Assembly (NCBI GenBank): GCA_964505935.1
Contig: CAZDKX010000036.1
Location: forward strand, 1-22,742
Direction of reading: 5' to 3'
DNA length: 22,742 nt
Source: JADGQM01 sp964505935
GTDB taxonomy: Bacteria > Desulfobacterota > Syntrophobacteria > Syntrophobacterales > Syntrophobacteraceae
The notes under the pieces were generated by a model. That model had not been told where the DNA came from, did not search any database, and was given only the letters and a program-made list of their open reading frames with translations. Position numbers and translations under genes: made by a program. Positions 16,274 to 22,725 of this stretch are shown here, piece after piece (position 1 is the first letter of the stretch; every line of letters begins with the position of its first letter).

Positions 16274-17682
16274 AAGAGCGGAGTTCGGACCAGACGGCAG
16301 CCTCCAAACAGGGCATCCTCATTGTGGATGATGATTCCCATATTCTGGCAGTCCTGGAAGCGCGCCTTGCTTCGGCGGGATTTCGCGTGCACACTGCCGC
16401 CAGCGGTCGGGAAGCGCTGGAAATCCTCAAGGTCCGTCCGCTGGATCTCATCATTACCGACGTCCGGATGCCGGGAATGGGAGGGATGGACTTGTTCACC
16501 GAAGTTCGCACTCTGCGCCCGGAACTCCCGGTCATTTTTCTCACCGCCTACGGTACGATTTCCGATGCCGTACGGGCTGTGAAAGCCGGGGTGGTCGACT
16601 ACCTGACCAAGCCTTTCGACGGTCGCGAGCTGCTGTTCAAAGTTCAAGAACTGCTGCGCACCCGTGCTCCGCGATCAGCCCAGGAAGCGCTGCCACCTCT
16701 CAATAAAGTCCTGACCGGCGGTCGAAGCGCGCCCATGAAGGAGCTCTACGAACTGATCGAGAGGATCGCCCCGAGTGACATCAATGTGCTCATCCTGGGT
16801 GAGAGCGGTGTGGGCAAAGAGCGGGTCGCCCGCCTGATTCACGACCGGGGACCCCGACGCCCTTATCCTTTTGTCGTGGTGGATTGCGGTTCAACCCCCA
16901 CCGGGCTCCTTGAAAGCGAGCTTTTCGGGCACGTGCGAGGAGCTTTTACCCATGCGATTCGCGATAAGAAGGGGCTGATTGAGGCGGCCGACCGCGGCAC
17001 GCTCTTTCTTGACGAAATTGGCAACATTTCCCCTGAGATGCAGATGCGGCTGCTGCGCTTCCTCGAAGACCGCAAGATCCGCCGCATCGGCGACCTGCGT
17101 GAGATTCCCGTGGATTGCCGGGTTATTGCCGCTACCAATGTGGACTTGCCCGAGGAGGTGGAAGAGGGCAACTTCCGGGAGGACCTCTACTATCGCCTCC
17201 GGGTGGTCACTCTGAAAATCCCGCCGCTTCGGGAAAGGAAAGAAGACATTCCGCTGCTGGCCCAGCATTTTGTCGAAACGTTCTGTGAGAGCCACAAGCT
17301 GCCAACGGCGAAACTACCCCCCGAAACCGTCAAATGGCTCGCCGAATATCCCTGGCCGGGAAATGTGAGAGAGCTGAAAAATGCCCTGGAAGGAGGCGTG
17401 ATTCTCTGCCGGGAGGGTATCTTGCGCCCTGGTGACCTCAGTCTCCCGAGGCTGTCTGAGATGAAGCCGAAGGCCGCGGCGGGGGGGGGCGGCGAAGCCC
17501 TCTCTCTGGATGAGAGCGAGCGCCAGGCCATCATTCGCGCGCTGCAGCAGGCAGGATGGGTGCAAAAGGATGCCGCCGAGCTGCTCGGGATCAGCCGCCG
17601 GGCCATCCATTACAAAATCAAGAAATATGGCATTGAGCTGGCCGGGAAACGTTCCGCCGGTGATGAGCCCCATGGCGATTGA
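16270..17682 (+). CDS. Sigma-54-type response regulator (QseF/GlrR-like) with variant GAFTHA loop
   Basis: The 470-residue cytoplasmic regulator starts at TTG 16270, overlapping the lipoprotein stop by four bases. Its REC domain has acidic residues at 20-22, phospho-acceptor Asp64, Thr92 and Lys114. The AAA+ domain has Walker A GESGVGKE (177-184), Walker B LFLDEIG (Asp248, Glu249) and FREDLYYRLRVVTLKIPPLRER with the arginine-finger region. A Fis-type helix-turn-helix closes it (about 413-455, QKDAAELLGISRRAIHYKIKKYG). The sigma-54 contact loop reads GAFTHA (224-229) instead of GAFTGA, and the usual VNC before it reads VDC. Partner kinase and lipoprotein lie directly upstream. A run of nine G (17481-17489) codes the Gly linker before the DNA-binding domain. 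The variant loop leaves open whether it still opens sigma-54 promoters. Confidence 0.9.
   Translation: MKERSSDQTAASKQGILIVDDDSHILAVLEARLASAGFRVHTAASGREALEILKVRPLDLIITDVRMPGMGGMDLFTEVRTLRPELPVIFLTAYGTISDAVRAVKAGVVDYLTKPFDGRELLFKVQELLRTRAPRSAQEALPPLNKVLTGGRSAPMKELYELIERIAPSDINVLILGESGVGKERVARLIHDRGPRRPYPFVVVDCGSTPTGLLESELFGHVRGAFTHAIRDKKGLIEAADRGTLFLDEIGNISPEMQMRLLRFLEDRKIRRIGDLREIPVDCRVIAATNVDLPEEVEEGNFREDLYYRLRVVTLKIPPLRERKEDIPLLAQHFVETFCESHKLPTAKLPPETVKWLAEYPWPGNVRELKNALEGGVILCREGILRPGDLSLPRLSEMKPKAAAGGGGEALSLDESERQAIIRALQQAGWVQKDAAELLGISRRAIHYKIKKYGIELAGKRSAGDEPHGD
17481..17489 (+). repeat. Homopolymeric G9 tract inside the response regulator gene
   Basis: Nine consecutive G encode the Ala/Gly linker between the AAA+ and Fis domains. 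A gain or loss of one base would shift the frame and remove the DNA-binding domain while leaving receiver and ATPase intact. Such tracts are classic slippage sites, although slippage here is not shown. Confidence 0.85.
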
Positions 17683-17700
17683 GAGCACGGCGACGCGGTC

Positions 17701-18021
17701 ATGAGCAATTGGCTGATGACGAATGACCCTGAGCTGTTGGAAAAGGGGCTGCTCGCTTTGGGGTTTCTGGCTCAGGGGTTGTTTACCGCGAGGTTTCTGG
17801 TCCAATGGATCGCGAGTGAACGAGCCGGGCGGAGTGTGGTGCCCCTCTCCTTCTGGTACTTCAGCGTGGCTGGCGGCGGGCTGCTGCTGGTGTATGCCAT
17901 CCTGCGCCGGGACCCCGTCTTTATTCTGGGACAGGCCGGCGGTCTAATCATTTACCTGCGCAACCTGTACCTCATTTATAAGGAACGGGGGCGGCGTAAA
18001 GCCCCGGCGCCTGAATCATGA
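17701..18021 (+). CDS. Small membrane protein with lipid A biosynthesis N-terminal domain (LAB_N)
   Basis: This 106-residue protein is built of about three membrane helices with the LAB_N pattern FTARFLVQWIASERAGRSVVP-like in the first half and LGQAGGLIIYLRNLYLIYKER near the end. LAB_N proteins are small, poorly characterised membrane proteins often coded beside lipid A or polyprenyl-phosphate sugar genes. ATG 17701 lies 18 bases after the regulator stop, so it is probably the last gene of the MscS/two-component operon. The lipid A modification genes at 18859-22632 on the other strand fit the same theme. Biochemical role is unknown. Confidence 0.82.
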   Translation: MSNWLMTNDPELLEKGLLALGFLAQGLFTARFLVQWIASERAGRSVVPLSFWYFSVAGGGLLLVYAILRRDPVFILGQAGGLIIYLRNLYLIYKERGRRKAPAPES

Positions 18022-18162
18022 GCTGCCTTGTGGGAATCCCTCGGACTCGGCACAGGAACCCGTCAGGGACCGTCCTGGGTAGGGACCGGGTAATGGCGAT
18101 TCCTCGCAAATACAGTATTCCCCCTCGAAAAATACACTGAACCCCTCATTTACTGTCCTCTC

Positions 18163-18203
18163 TGAAGCCGGTAGCAATTACGCGGAATGACCTTTAGGCT
18201 TCA
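18163..18203 (+). other. Hairpin 1 of intergenic region
   Basis: TGAAGCC (18163-18169) pairs with GGCTTCA (18197-18203), and GGT/ACC just inside can add three pairs across a small bulge. The loop is about 17 bases. An A-rich stretch follows on the plus strand, so it is not a terminator in that direction. Confidence 0.4.
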
Positions 18204-18225
18204 AAACATACATGAAAAGGTCCGA

Positions 18226-18240
18226 ATCCTTGTTAAGGAT
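18226..18240 (+). other. Hairpin 2 of intergenic region
   Basis: ATCCTT (18226-18231) and AAGGAT (18235-18240) form a perfect 6-base stem with a 3-base GTT loop. Purpose is unknown. Confidence 0.35.
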
Positions 18241-18281
18241 GGTTCTCGCAAAGACATTTGAAGCTGGCTGATCCCTGCTAC

Positions 18282-18327
18282 AGGCACTTGGCACGAATGC
18301 TGGCGGCATTCAGAAGTGCCGGTGCCT
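18282..18327 (+). promoter_or_regulatory. 46-base double palindrome upstream of receiver gene
   Basis: Two GGCAC boxes (18283-18287, 18290-18294) face two GTGCC boxes (18316-18320, 18322-18326). GGCACTT/AAGTGCC forms a 7-base outer stem and GAATGC (18295-18300)/GCATTC (18306-18311) a 6-base inner stem with a 5-base loop. AGGCAC/GTGCCT is an alternative outer pairing. It lies about 60 bases before ATG 18387. It could be an operator with two dimer sites, or a leader RNA that switches between pairings. It overlaps a TTGGCACG box (18288-18295). Confidence 0.45.
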
Positions 18328-18386
18328 GATCATCAGTGTGACCGTCGATCCAAACCCAGGCTTCAGTTCCAACAAGGGAGTAGGGA

Positions 18387-18770
18387 ATGGTGTTTTCAGT
18401 ATTGGTTATTGAAAAGAACGAGTTTTTCAGGAAGTCCTTTACCGGCATGCTGAGAGACTACCTTCCAAGCCTTGCCATCGAGGAAAGTGACAATGAAAGT
18501 GAGGCGAGGGAGAAGATCAAATCGAGGGTCCCGGACCTCATCTTTGTTGACATCCGCCTGCCCGGGAAGAATGGGCTCGAATTGACAAGAGAAATTAAGA
18601 TAAGATATCCGGAAACCAAGATCGGCGTCTTTTCCAATCTTGATCTGCCTGAATACCGGGTGACGGCCTCGCGGTGTGGTGCCGATTATTTTCTCAACAA
18701 ATCGGCGCTTTCCTGCACCGAGATTGTGGAGCTGATCGAAGACCTGACGCTCAAGAAGCCTGACTTGTGA
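18387..18770 (+). CDS. Stand-alone receiver-domain protein
   Basis: The 127-residue protein is a single CheY-like/NarL-type receiver domain without an output domain. Phospho-acceptor Asp55 (FVDIRLPGKNG), Ser83 (VFSN) and Lys105 (FLNKS) are all present. The acidic pair that binds magnesium is reduced to Glu9-Lys10 (VIEKNEFFRKS), where family members usually have two acids, so phosphorylation could be altered. It has a good AAGGGAG ribosome site 6 bases before the ATG and its own upstream region, so it is probably transcribed on its own. It may act as a phosphate sink or adaptor for a kinase such as the one at 14065-15552, but no partner is shown. It ends convergently with the GT2 gene. Confidence 0.85.
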   Translation: MVFSVLVIEKNEFFRKSFTGMLRDYLPSLAIEESDNESEAREKIKSRVPDLIFVDIRLPGKNGLELTREIKIRYPETKIGVFSNLDLPEYRVTASRCGADYFLNKSALSCTEIVELIEDLTLKKPDL

Positions 18771-18821
18771 AGTCACACGTGGTATCCGAAGACATTGCTG
18801 ACATCAGCGCTCTTGCCGGAA

Positions 18822-18834
18822 TTGAGCCGCTCAA
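18822..18834. other. Short palindrome between convergent genes
   Basis: TTGAGC-C-GCTCAA is a perfect 13-base palindrome in the 88-base gap between the receiver and GT2 stops. As RNA it would form a five-pair stem with a 3-base loop. No U-tract follows on either strand, so a terminator role is only possible. Confidence 0.25.
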
Positions 18835-18858
18835 GGAAAGCACAGCGAGGGCATGTTT

Positions 18859-19800
18859 TCATAATGGTTTGTGGTTCAGCACCTCCCTAATATAATCAAC
18901 CTTTCCTTTCTCATGAAACGAATTCACAATCATTTCCGTTATGAGCCCAATAGAAATAAATTGTACTCCAATAAACATGAGCAATATACCTAAAAACAAT
19001 AGGGGTTCCTTGGATAGAAGTAAATCGCTGAATATTTTCTTGTATGTAAGGTATAAATCTATCAAAAACCCCGTTCCGAATATCATAACACCCATACTTC
19101 CAAAGAGGTAAAGGGGGCTATGTCTGAATTTTGTCAGGAACAATATGGTGATCATGTCGAAAAATGTCCTCATATAGCGACTGAACTTATATTTTGATCT
19201 CCCAAATTGTCGTTTATGATTTTCGATTTTTACTTCCGCGATTTGATATCCCTTATCAGCCAGCAGTACCGGGATGAAGCGAAACAGGTCCCCGTACAGC
19301 ACGATATGATCCAGGACCTCCCGGCGGTAAGCCTTGAAGGGACAATTGAAGTCATGGAGCTTGATGCCGGTCAGGAAAGAGGTAATGCGGTTGAAGATCT
19401 TGGAGGCTATGGCCTTATCGAACCTGCCTTTTCCGCGATACTTCCATCCGGTAACGGCATCGTAGCCTTCCTCGATTTTCGCCAGGAACTTGTGGATCTC
19501 AGCGGGGTCATCCTGCAAGTCCCCATCCATCGTAACCACAATATCACCCGTGGCATGTTCAAAGCCGGCCGAATAGGCAGCCGCCTTGCCAAAATTCTTC
19601 CTCAGGCGGACGACTTTGGTCATGAGGTCCTGGTGGACGACGTCCGTCAGGACCTGGAAGGTGTTATCCGTACTGCCGTCATCGACAAAGATGATTTCAT
19701 GTTCCAGGTCTCCGAGAGCTTTCTTGAGTTGCTCGTAAAGGGGACGGACATTGGGCGCTTCATTCAACATCGGAATCACAACGGAAATCTTTCTTCCCAT
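18859..19800 (-). CDS. Polyprenyl-phosphate glycosyltransferase, GT2 (ArnC/FlmF2/DPM-like)
   Basis: The 313-residue enzyme should transfer a sugar from a nucleotide donor to undecaprenyl phosphate on the inner side of the membrane. The start is ATG 19800 (MGRKISVVIPMLNE), where the conserved GT-A fold begins; the longer open frame runs back into the deacetylase gene. Motifs are Asp40-Asp41 (IIFVDDGSTDNT), DGD at 92-94 (TMDGDLQDDP), and LHDFNCPFKAYRREVL (148-163) typical of this group. Two C-terminal helices (about 229-252 and 265-290) anchor it, as in ArnC and GtrB. It is the third gene of a minus-strand operon after an ArnT-like transferase and a YdjC-type deacetylase, 28 bases after the latter. 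In Francisella the corresponding FlmF2 makes undecaprenyl-phosphate-GalNAc. The sugar here is unknown. The part coding the C-terminal helices is clearly AT-rich relative to its neighbours. Confidence 0.88.
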   Translation of the reverse strand: MGRKISVVIPMLNEAPNVRPLYEQLKKALGDLEHEIIFVDDGSTDNTFQVLTDVVHQDLMTKVVRLRKNFGKAAAYSAGFEHATGDIVVTMDGDLQDDPAEIHKFLAKIEEGYDAVTGWKYRGKGRFDKAIASKIFNRITSFLTGIKLHDFNCPFKAYRREVLDHIVLYGDLFRFIPVLLADKGYQIAEVKIENHKRQFGRSKYKFSRYMRTFFDMITILFLTKFRHSPLYLFGSMGVMIFGTGFLIDLYLTYKKIFSDLLLSKEPLLFLGILLMFIGVQFISIGLITEMIVNSFHEKGKVDYIREVLNHKPL

Positions 19801-19828
19801 GGAGGTTATCCCTTTACATTGTGGGCTC

Positions 19829-20734
19829 TTACCGGCTCCCACCAAGAGTTTTGGAGCGGAAGCTGCTGAGGGTGATAGCCTCTCTCGCGAGGCATTCCTG
19901 CAGCTCGGCAGCCAGCAACAGGTCTCGCTCCCGCTCCCGCTGCTCCAGCAGGCGGCTGGAAGCATTTCGCAGTTCCTGGTCACAATTGCCGGGATGGACC
20001 ATCCATTCGCTGATTCCCGGAGGGAGGTCCTTAAGCAATTGAAGCGCAGCAGCCGTATTCCAGAGGCCGGTAAGGGAAACCCCGAAGAAATGCCGGGGAA
20101 TCCTGATGCCGACTCCCCTTATCCGCCTCATGAAGGATGTCCGCCAGGCGGCAAGGAGTTGTGCCTTCGCATGCTGGGTACAGAATGATGAAATTGACGG
20201 TGTATCCAGCAAGCGCAGGAGGCGGAAGAAGGGAGTCTCATCGAAGGGATTGCGAACCCAGGGGATGGCATACTTCTCTGCAAGTTCGATAACGACTTCG
20301 AGGACCCCGGGTATGACATGGACATGTTTATGGCTGTCGAGGTGAGTCGGTTTCAGGCCGTAGTCAAAGACTTTGCCGATCTGGCAGGTCAGCTCTTCTC
20401 GTATCGCTCCCTGGCTGATTTTGCCCTGATTGAGGGCAGCCATCAGCTTCCAGGGTGTTGGAGGCAGGCATCCACCTTCATCAACAAGTCCGGTAATCTT
20501 TCGCGGGGGCGCAAGGGAAGGTAGTCTGGTGAGTACCAGATGCACTCCGACATCCAGGCGCGGGTTGCTCCCGACCATGGCCACGGCATCGTCGAAGGCC
20601 GCGGCGTTGGCCATGAGCGTGGCGCTACGCAGGATGCCGGTCATGGAGCATTGCCGGATGGCTTCGTTGACTCCCCGCGTATAACCCAGATCATCGGCAT
20701 TGATGATTAAGATTCGCCTGTCCATTTCTCCCAT
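19829..20734 (-). CDS. YdjC/ChbG-family carbohydrate deacetylase (NaxD/HpnK-like)
   Basis: The 301-residue protein belongs to the metal-dependent YdjC deacetylases, which remove N-acetyl groups from sugars. Visible active-site motifs are INADDLG (catalytic and metal Asp14-Asp15), VGVHLVL (His65), THLDSHKHVH (His131, His135) and MVHPGNCD (His247). The HFFGVSLTGLWN segment resembles the HpnK subgroup. No signal peptide or membrane helix is seen, so it should act on the cytoplasmic side. Between an ArnT-like and an ArnC-like gene, the best reading is deacetylation of an undecaprenyl-phosphate-linked N-acetylhexosamine, as NaxD does for GalNAc in Francisella. The alternative is a hopanoid-type role (HpnK), but no hopanoid genes are in view. 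ATG 20734 was chosen; ATG 20725 is also possible. Confidence 0.87.
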   Translation of the reverse strand: MGEMDRRILIINADDLGYTRGVNEAIRQCSMTGILRSATLMANAAAFDDAVAMVGSNPRLDVGVHLVLTRLPSLAPPRKITGLVDEGGCLPPTPWKLMAALNQGKISQGAIREELTCQIGKVFDYGLKPTHLDSHKHVHVIPGVLEVVIELAEKYAIPWVRNPFDETPFFRLLRLLDTPSISSFCTQHAKAQLLAAWRTSFMRRIRGVGIRIPRHFFGVSLTGLWNTAAALQLLKDLPPGISEWMVHPGNCDQELRNASSRLLEQRERERDLLLAAELQECLAREAITLSSFRSKTLGGSR

Positions 20735-20838
20735 AAGGCCCTCATTTGCCGTGCATCAAGGAAGGTGAGTTTCGGGGATTGGCTCCGGTTCGCCCCCAAG
20801 TGCCAGTCGGGGGTCACACTGAGGAGATACGCGGCATC
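20735..20838. other. Intercistronic gap in the lipid A modification operon
   Basis: About 100 bases separate the ArnT-like stop from the deacetylase start on the minus strand. AGGG lies four bases before ATG 20734. I see no clear promoter or terminator, so co-transcription is likely. Confidence 0.4.
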
Positions 20839-22632
20839 CTACCGCCAGTTCACCAGGAGCTTCCTCCCCCCGCTCTCGGCCAGGGCGCGATACTGGAAGC
20901 CCGGATTCCTCTCCAGAAATGCTTTCAGGTCATTTTCCTCACTGTAGAAAAACACTCGTTGAGGAGAGTTCCAGAGTTCCAGAAAGGTCGTATTGTCGAA
21001 ATGAATCGGCGGCGCATCCGCAAAATATTTCGACCCGTACCAGAGGTTGCCGTCAAAGCCGTCGAGCACCGAAAGCTGTTTGCCGGTGTAAAAGTTGAGG
21101 GTCGAGCTCTTCTCGTAAATCCCATTGACGACGATGCGATCGTCGGGTTGAAAGTGAAAGTCGATCACCCGGGCGATGCTCTTGGAAGTGAGGATCGGTT
21201 CGAAAGCGACCATGGCCGCGCGGTAACAATAGAGCACGGCCACCATCATGAGCGCGAAGACTAGGGCGGTGAGGTGCCATCGTTTTCGCCATCCGGCCAG
21301 CAGCGCGGCCAGAGGTCCCAGGATCAACAGGGCGGCGGTCTGGTAAATGATCGTGGTGACATGACCAAAGGTTGCCGGGGTCATCTCCTGCAGGCGCCCG
21401 AAGGTAATGAGATAGCGGTCGGGATTCGGCACGATGGTTTGACTGAGATCCGCCCCTCCGACCGCTGCCTTGCCGACCCAGGCCAACCCCAGCAATCCGA
21501 CCGCCACGACGATGCACACCCCGGCGAAGATACCCAGGCCGATCGTGCCTTTACGGTGGTCTTGCGCTCCTTGTGGGGATTCGAGCCAGGCAAGGACCTG
21601 CCCGAGCAGCAGAGCCAGGGCGGGAAGGGCCGGAAAGGTGTAGTATTCTTGAGTCGTTGAAAACGAAAAGAAGAGCATGATGAGAAAGGCCCAGACATAG
21701 AGAAAGACATTGATCTGGGCGGACGGCGTTTGCGGCCGAAAGGTTTTCGGAAAATTGCGCGCCAATCCCCACAGGAACGCCGTCCAGGGGAAAATCCAGA
21801 CCAGGAGCAGGACCCAGAAAAGCCAGACGGGCATGGTTGCATAGTCTTTGGGATAGCGCAGGCCGATATAGCGCAGAAATTGTTCATTGACAAAGTAGAA
21901 CCAGAAGAAACCCTCGTTCGCAAAACCAATGGCAAGGTGCCACGGGGCGGCAACGATCAGGAACACCAGGATTCCCGGCAGGATTTGCAGCCGTTTCAGG
22001 ACTTCCCACCGGCCGCTCACCACCAGGTGAGCAAAAATGATGGCGCCGACGAAGATCGCCCCGATCAGCCCCTTGGTCAGAACCGCGAGCGCGGCCGCAG
22101 CGTAGATGCCCATGCAGCGAAGGTCCAGAGGTCCAATCCGCCTCCGCCCGGCTTCGGGTTCGAACACGACCTGCAGGTAGCAGTAGAAAGCGAGGGCAAT
22201 GAAGAAGGTAAGGATGCCGTCGGGATGCAGGATACGCGTGAAGGCAAAGGGGCCGAGGCTGGTGATATAGACCAGGGCCGCATAGAAACCCGTTCTGCCG
22301 CCCCAAAAGCGCTTTCCCATGAAGTAGATCAGAAACGTCAGAAAGAGGTGTCCCAGCACCACGGGGAAGCGAACCGTCCATTCGGCGACCCCGAACAGGG
22401 TCACGGTGAGCGCGCCGATCCAGTACATGAAGGGTGCTTTATCGAGGTAGCGAATGCCGTTGTTGACCTTCAGCGTGATCCAGTCACCGCTCAGCGCCAT
22501 CTCCCGCACGGCCTCGGCATGGACAGTATCGGTATCGTCAAGGAGGACCGGACTCGACATCGCGGTAGCATAGATCGCCGCCCACAGAAACACCAGCACG
22601 GCAAAGCCCATCACTTCATTGCGCAGCTGCAT
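20839..22632 (-). CDS. ArnT-like lipid A aminosugar transferase (GT83)
   Basis: This integral membrane enzyme (597 residues from ATG 22632) should transfer a sugar from undecaprenyl phosphate to lipid A at the periplasmic face. ATG 22632 has GAGG about 7 bases upstream; a GTG at 22677 would add 15 residues but has no ribosome site. The first periplasmic loop carries LLDDTDTVHAEAVREM with the acidic catalytic region, then WITLKVNNGIRYLDKAPFMYW, which matches the family pattern of a Gly-Tyr-x-x-Lys-x-Pro loop. About a dozen helices follow, then a soluble C-terminal domain of about 110 residues, as in ArnT. It is the first gene of a three-gene operon with the deacetylase and the ArnC-like enzyme, equivalent to FlmK in Francisella or the glucosamine-adding ArnT homologue of Bordetella. 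Product specificity cannot be read from sequence. Confidence 0.87.
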   Translation of the reverse strand: MQLRNEVMGFAVLVFLWAAIYATAMSSPVLLDDTDTVHAEAVREMALSGDWITLKVNNGIRYLDKAPFMYWIGALTVTLFGVAEWTVRFPVVLGHLFLTFLIYFMGKRFWGGRTGFYAALVYITSLGPFAFTRILHPDGILTFFIALAFYCYLQVVFEPEAGRRRIGPLDLRCMGIYAAAALAVLTKGLIGAIFVGAIIFAHLVVSGRWEVLKRLQILPGILVFLIVAAPWHLAIGFANEGFFWFYFVNEQFLRYIGLRYPKDYATMPVWLFWVLLLVWIFPWTAFLWGLARNFPKTFRPQTPSAQINVFLYVWAFLIMLFFSFSTTQEYYTFPALPALALLLGQVLAWLESPQGAQDHRKGTIGLGIFAGVCIVVAVGLLGLAWVGKAAVGGADLSQTIVPNPDRYLITFGRLQEMTPATFGHVTTIIYQTAALLILGPLAALLAGWRKRWHLTALVFALMMVAVLYCYRAAMVAFEPILTSKSIARVIDFHFQPDDRIVVNGIYEKSSTLNFYTGKQLSVLDGFDGNLWYGSKYFADAPPIHFDNTTFLELWNSPQRVFFYSEENDLKAFLERNPGFQYRALAESGGRKLLVNWR

Positions 22633-22695
22633 CAGGAAACCTCGATTCCTCACCCCTGCTGTTTCCGTATGTCTCACAAACCGGGACGAAAGGTG

Positions 22696-22725
22696 TTTCT
22701 ACCAGAAGCCGCCGGGGCTTGTCAA
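22696..22725 (-). promoter_or_regulatory. Putative sigma-70 promoter of the lipid A modification operon
   Basis: On the minus strand TTGACA (22725-22720) is a perfect -35 box. After an 18-base spacer, TAGAAA (22701-22696) matches four of six -10 bases. Transcription would begin near 22689, giving a leader of about 57 bases to ATG 22632. This supports the ATG over the GTG at 22677. Confidence 0.45.

Larger units (their letters stand above)
18022..18386. other. Structured, non-coding intergenic region
   Basis: These 365 bases contain no convincing gene. They hold an 11-base palindrome AATAC-A-GTATT (18109-18119), a direct repeat GGGACC spaced 17 bases apart near 18076-18097, and three separate hairpins (18163-18203, 18226-18240, 18282-18327). 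A ribosome site (AAGGGAG, 18374-18380) for the receiver gene closes the region. The density of inverted repeats suggests a structured leader, a small RNA gene or a multi-site operator. No Rho-independent terminator with U-tract was found. Confidence 0.5.

Noticed and set aside
18766..18777. TGTGA-AG-TCACA considered as a CRP-type site
   Set aside because: CRP sites need a 6-base centre. This one has two, and it lies at the end of a gene rather than near a start.
19801..19983. Upstream extension of the ArnC-like GT2
   Set aside because: It overlaps the end of the deacetylase gene and has unusual Cys/Ser-rich composition. The conserved fold starts at ATG 19800.
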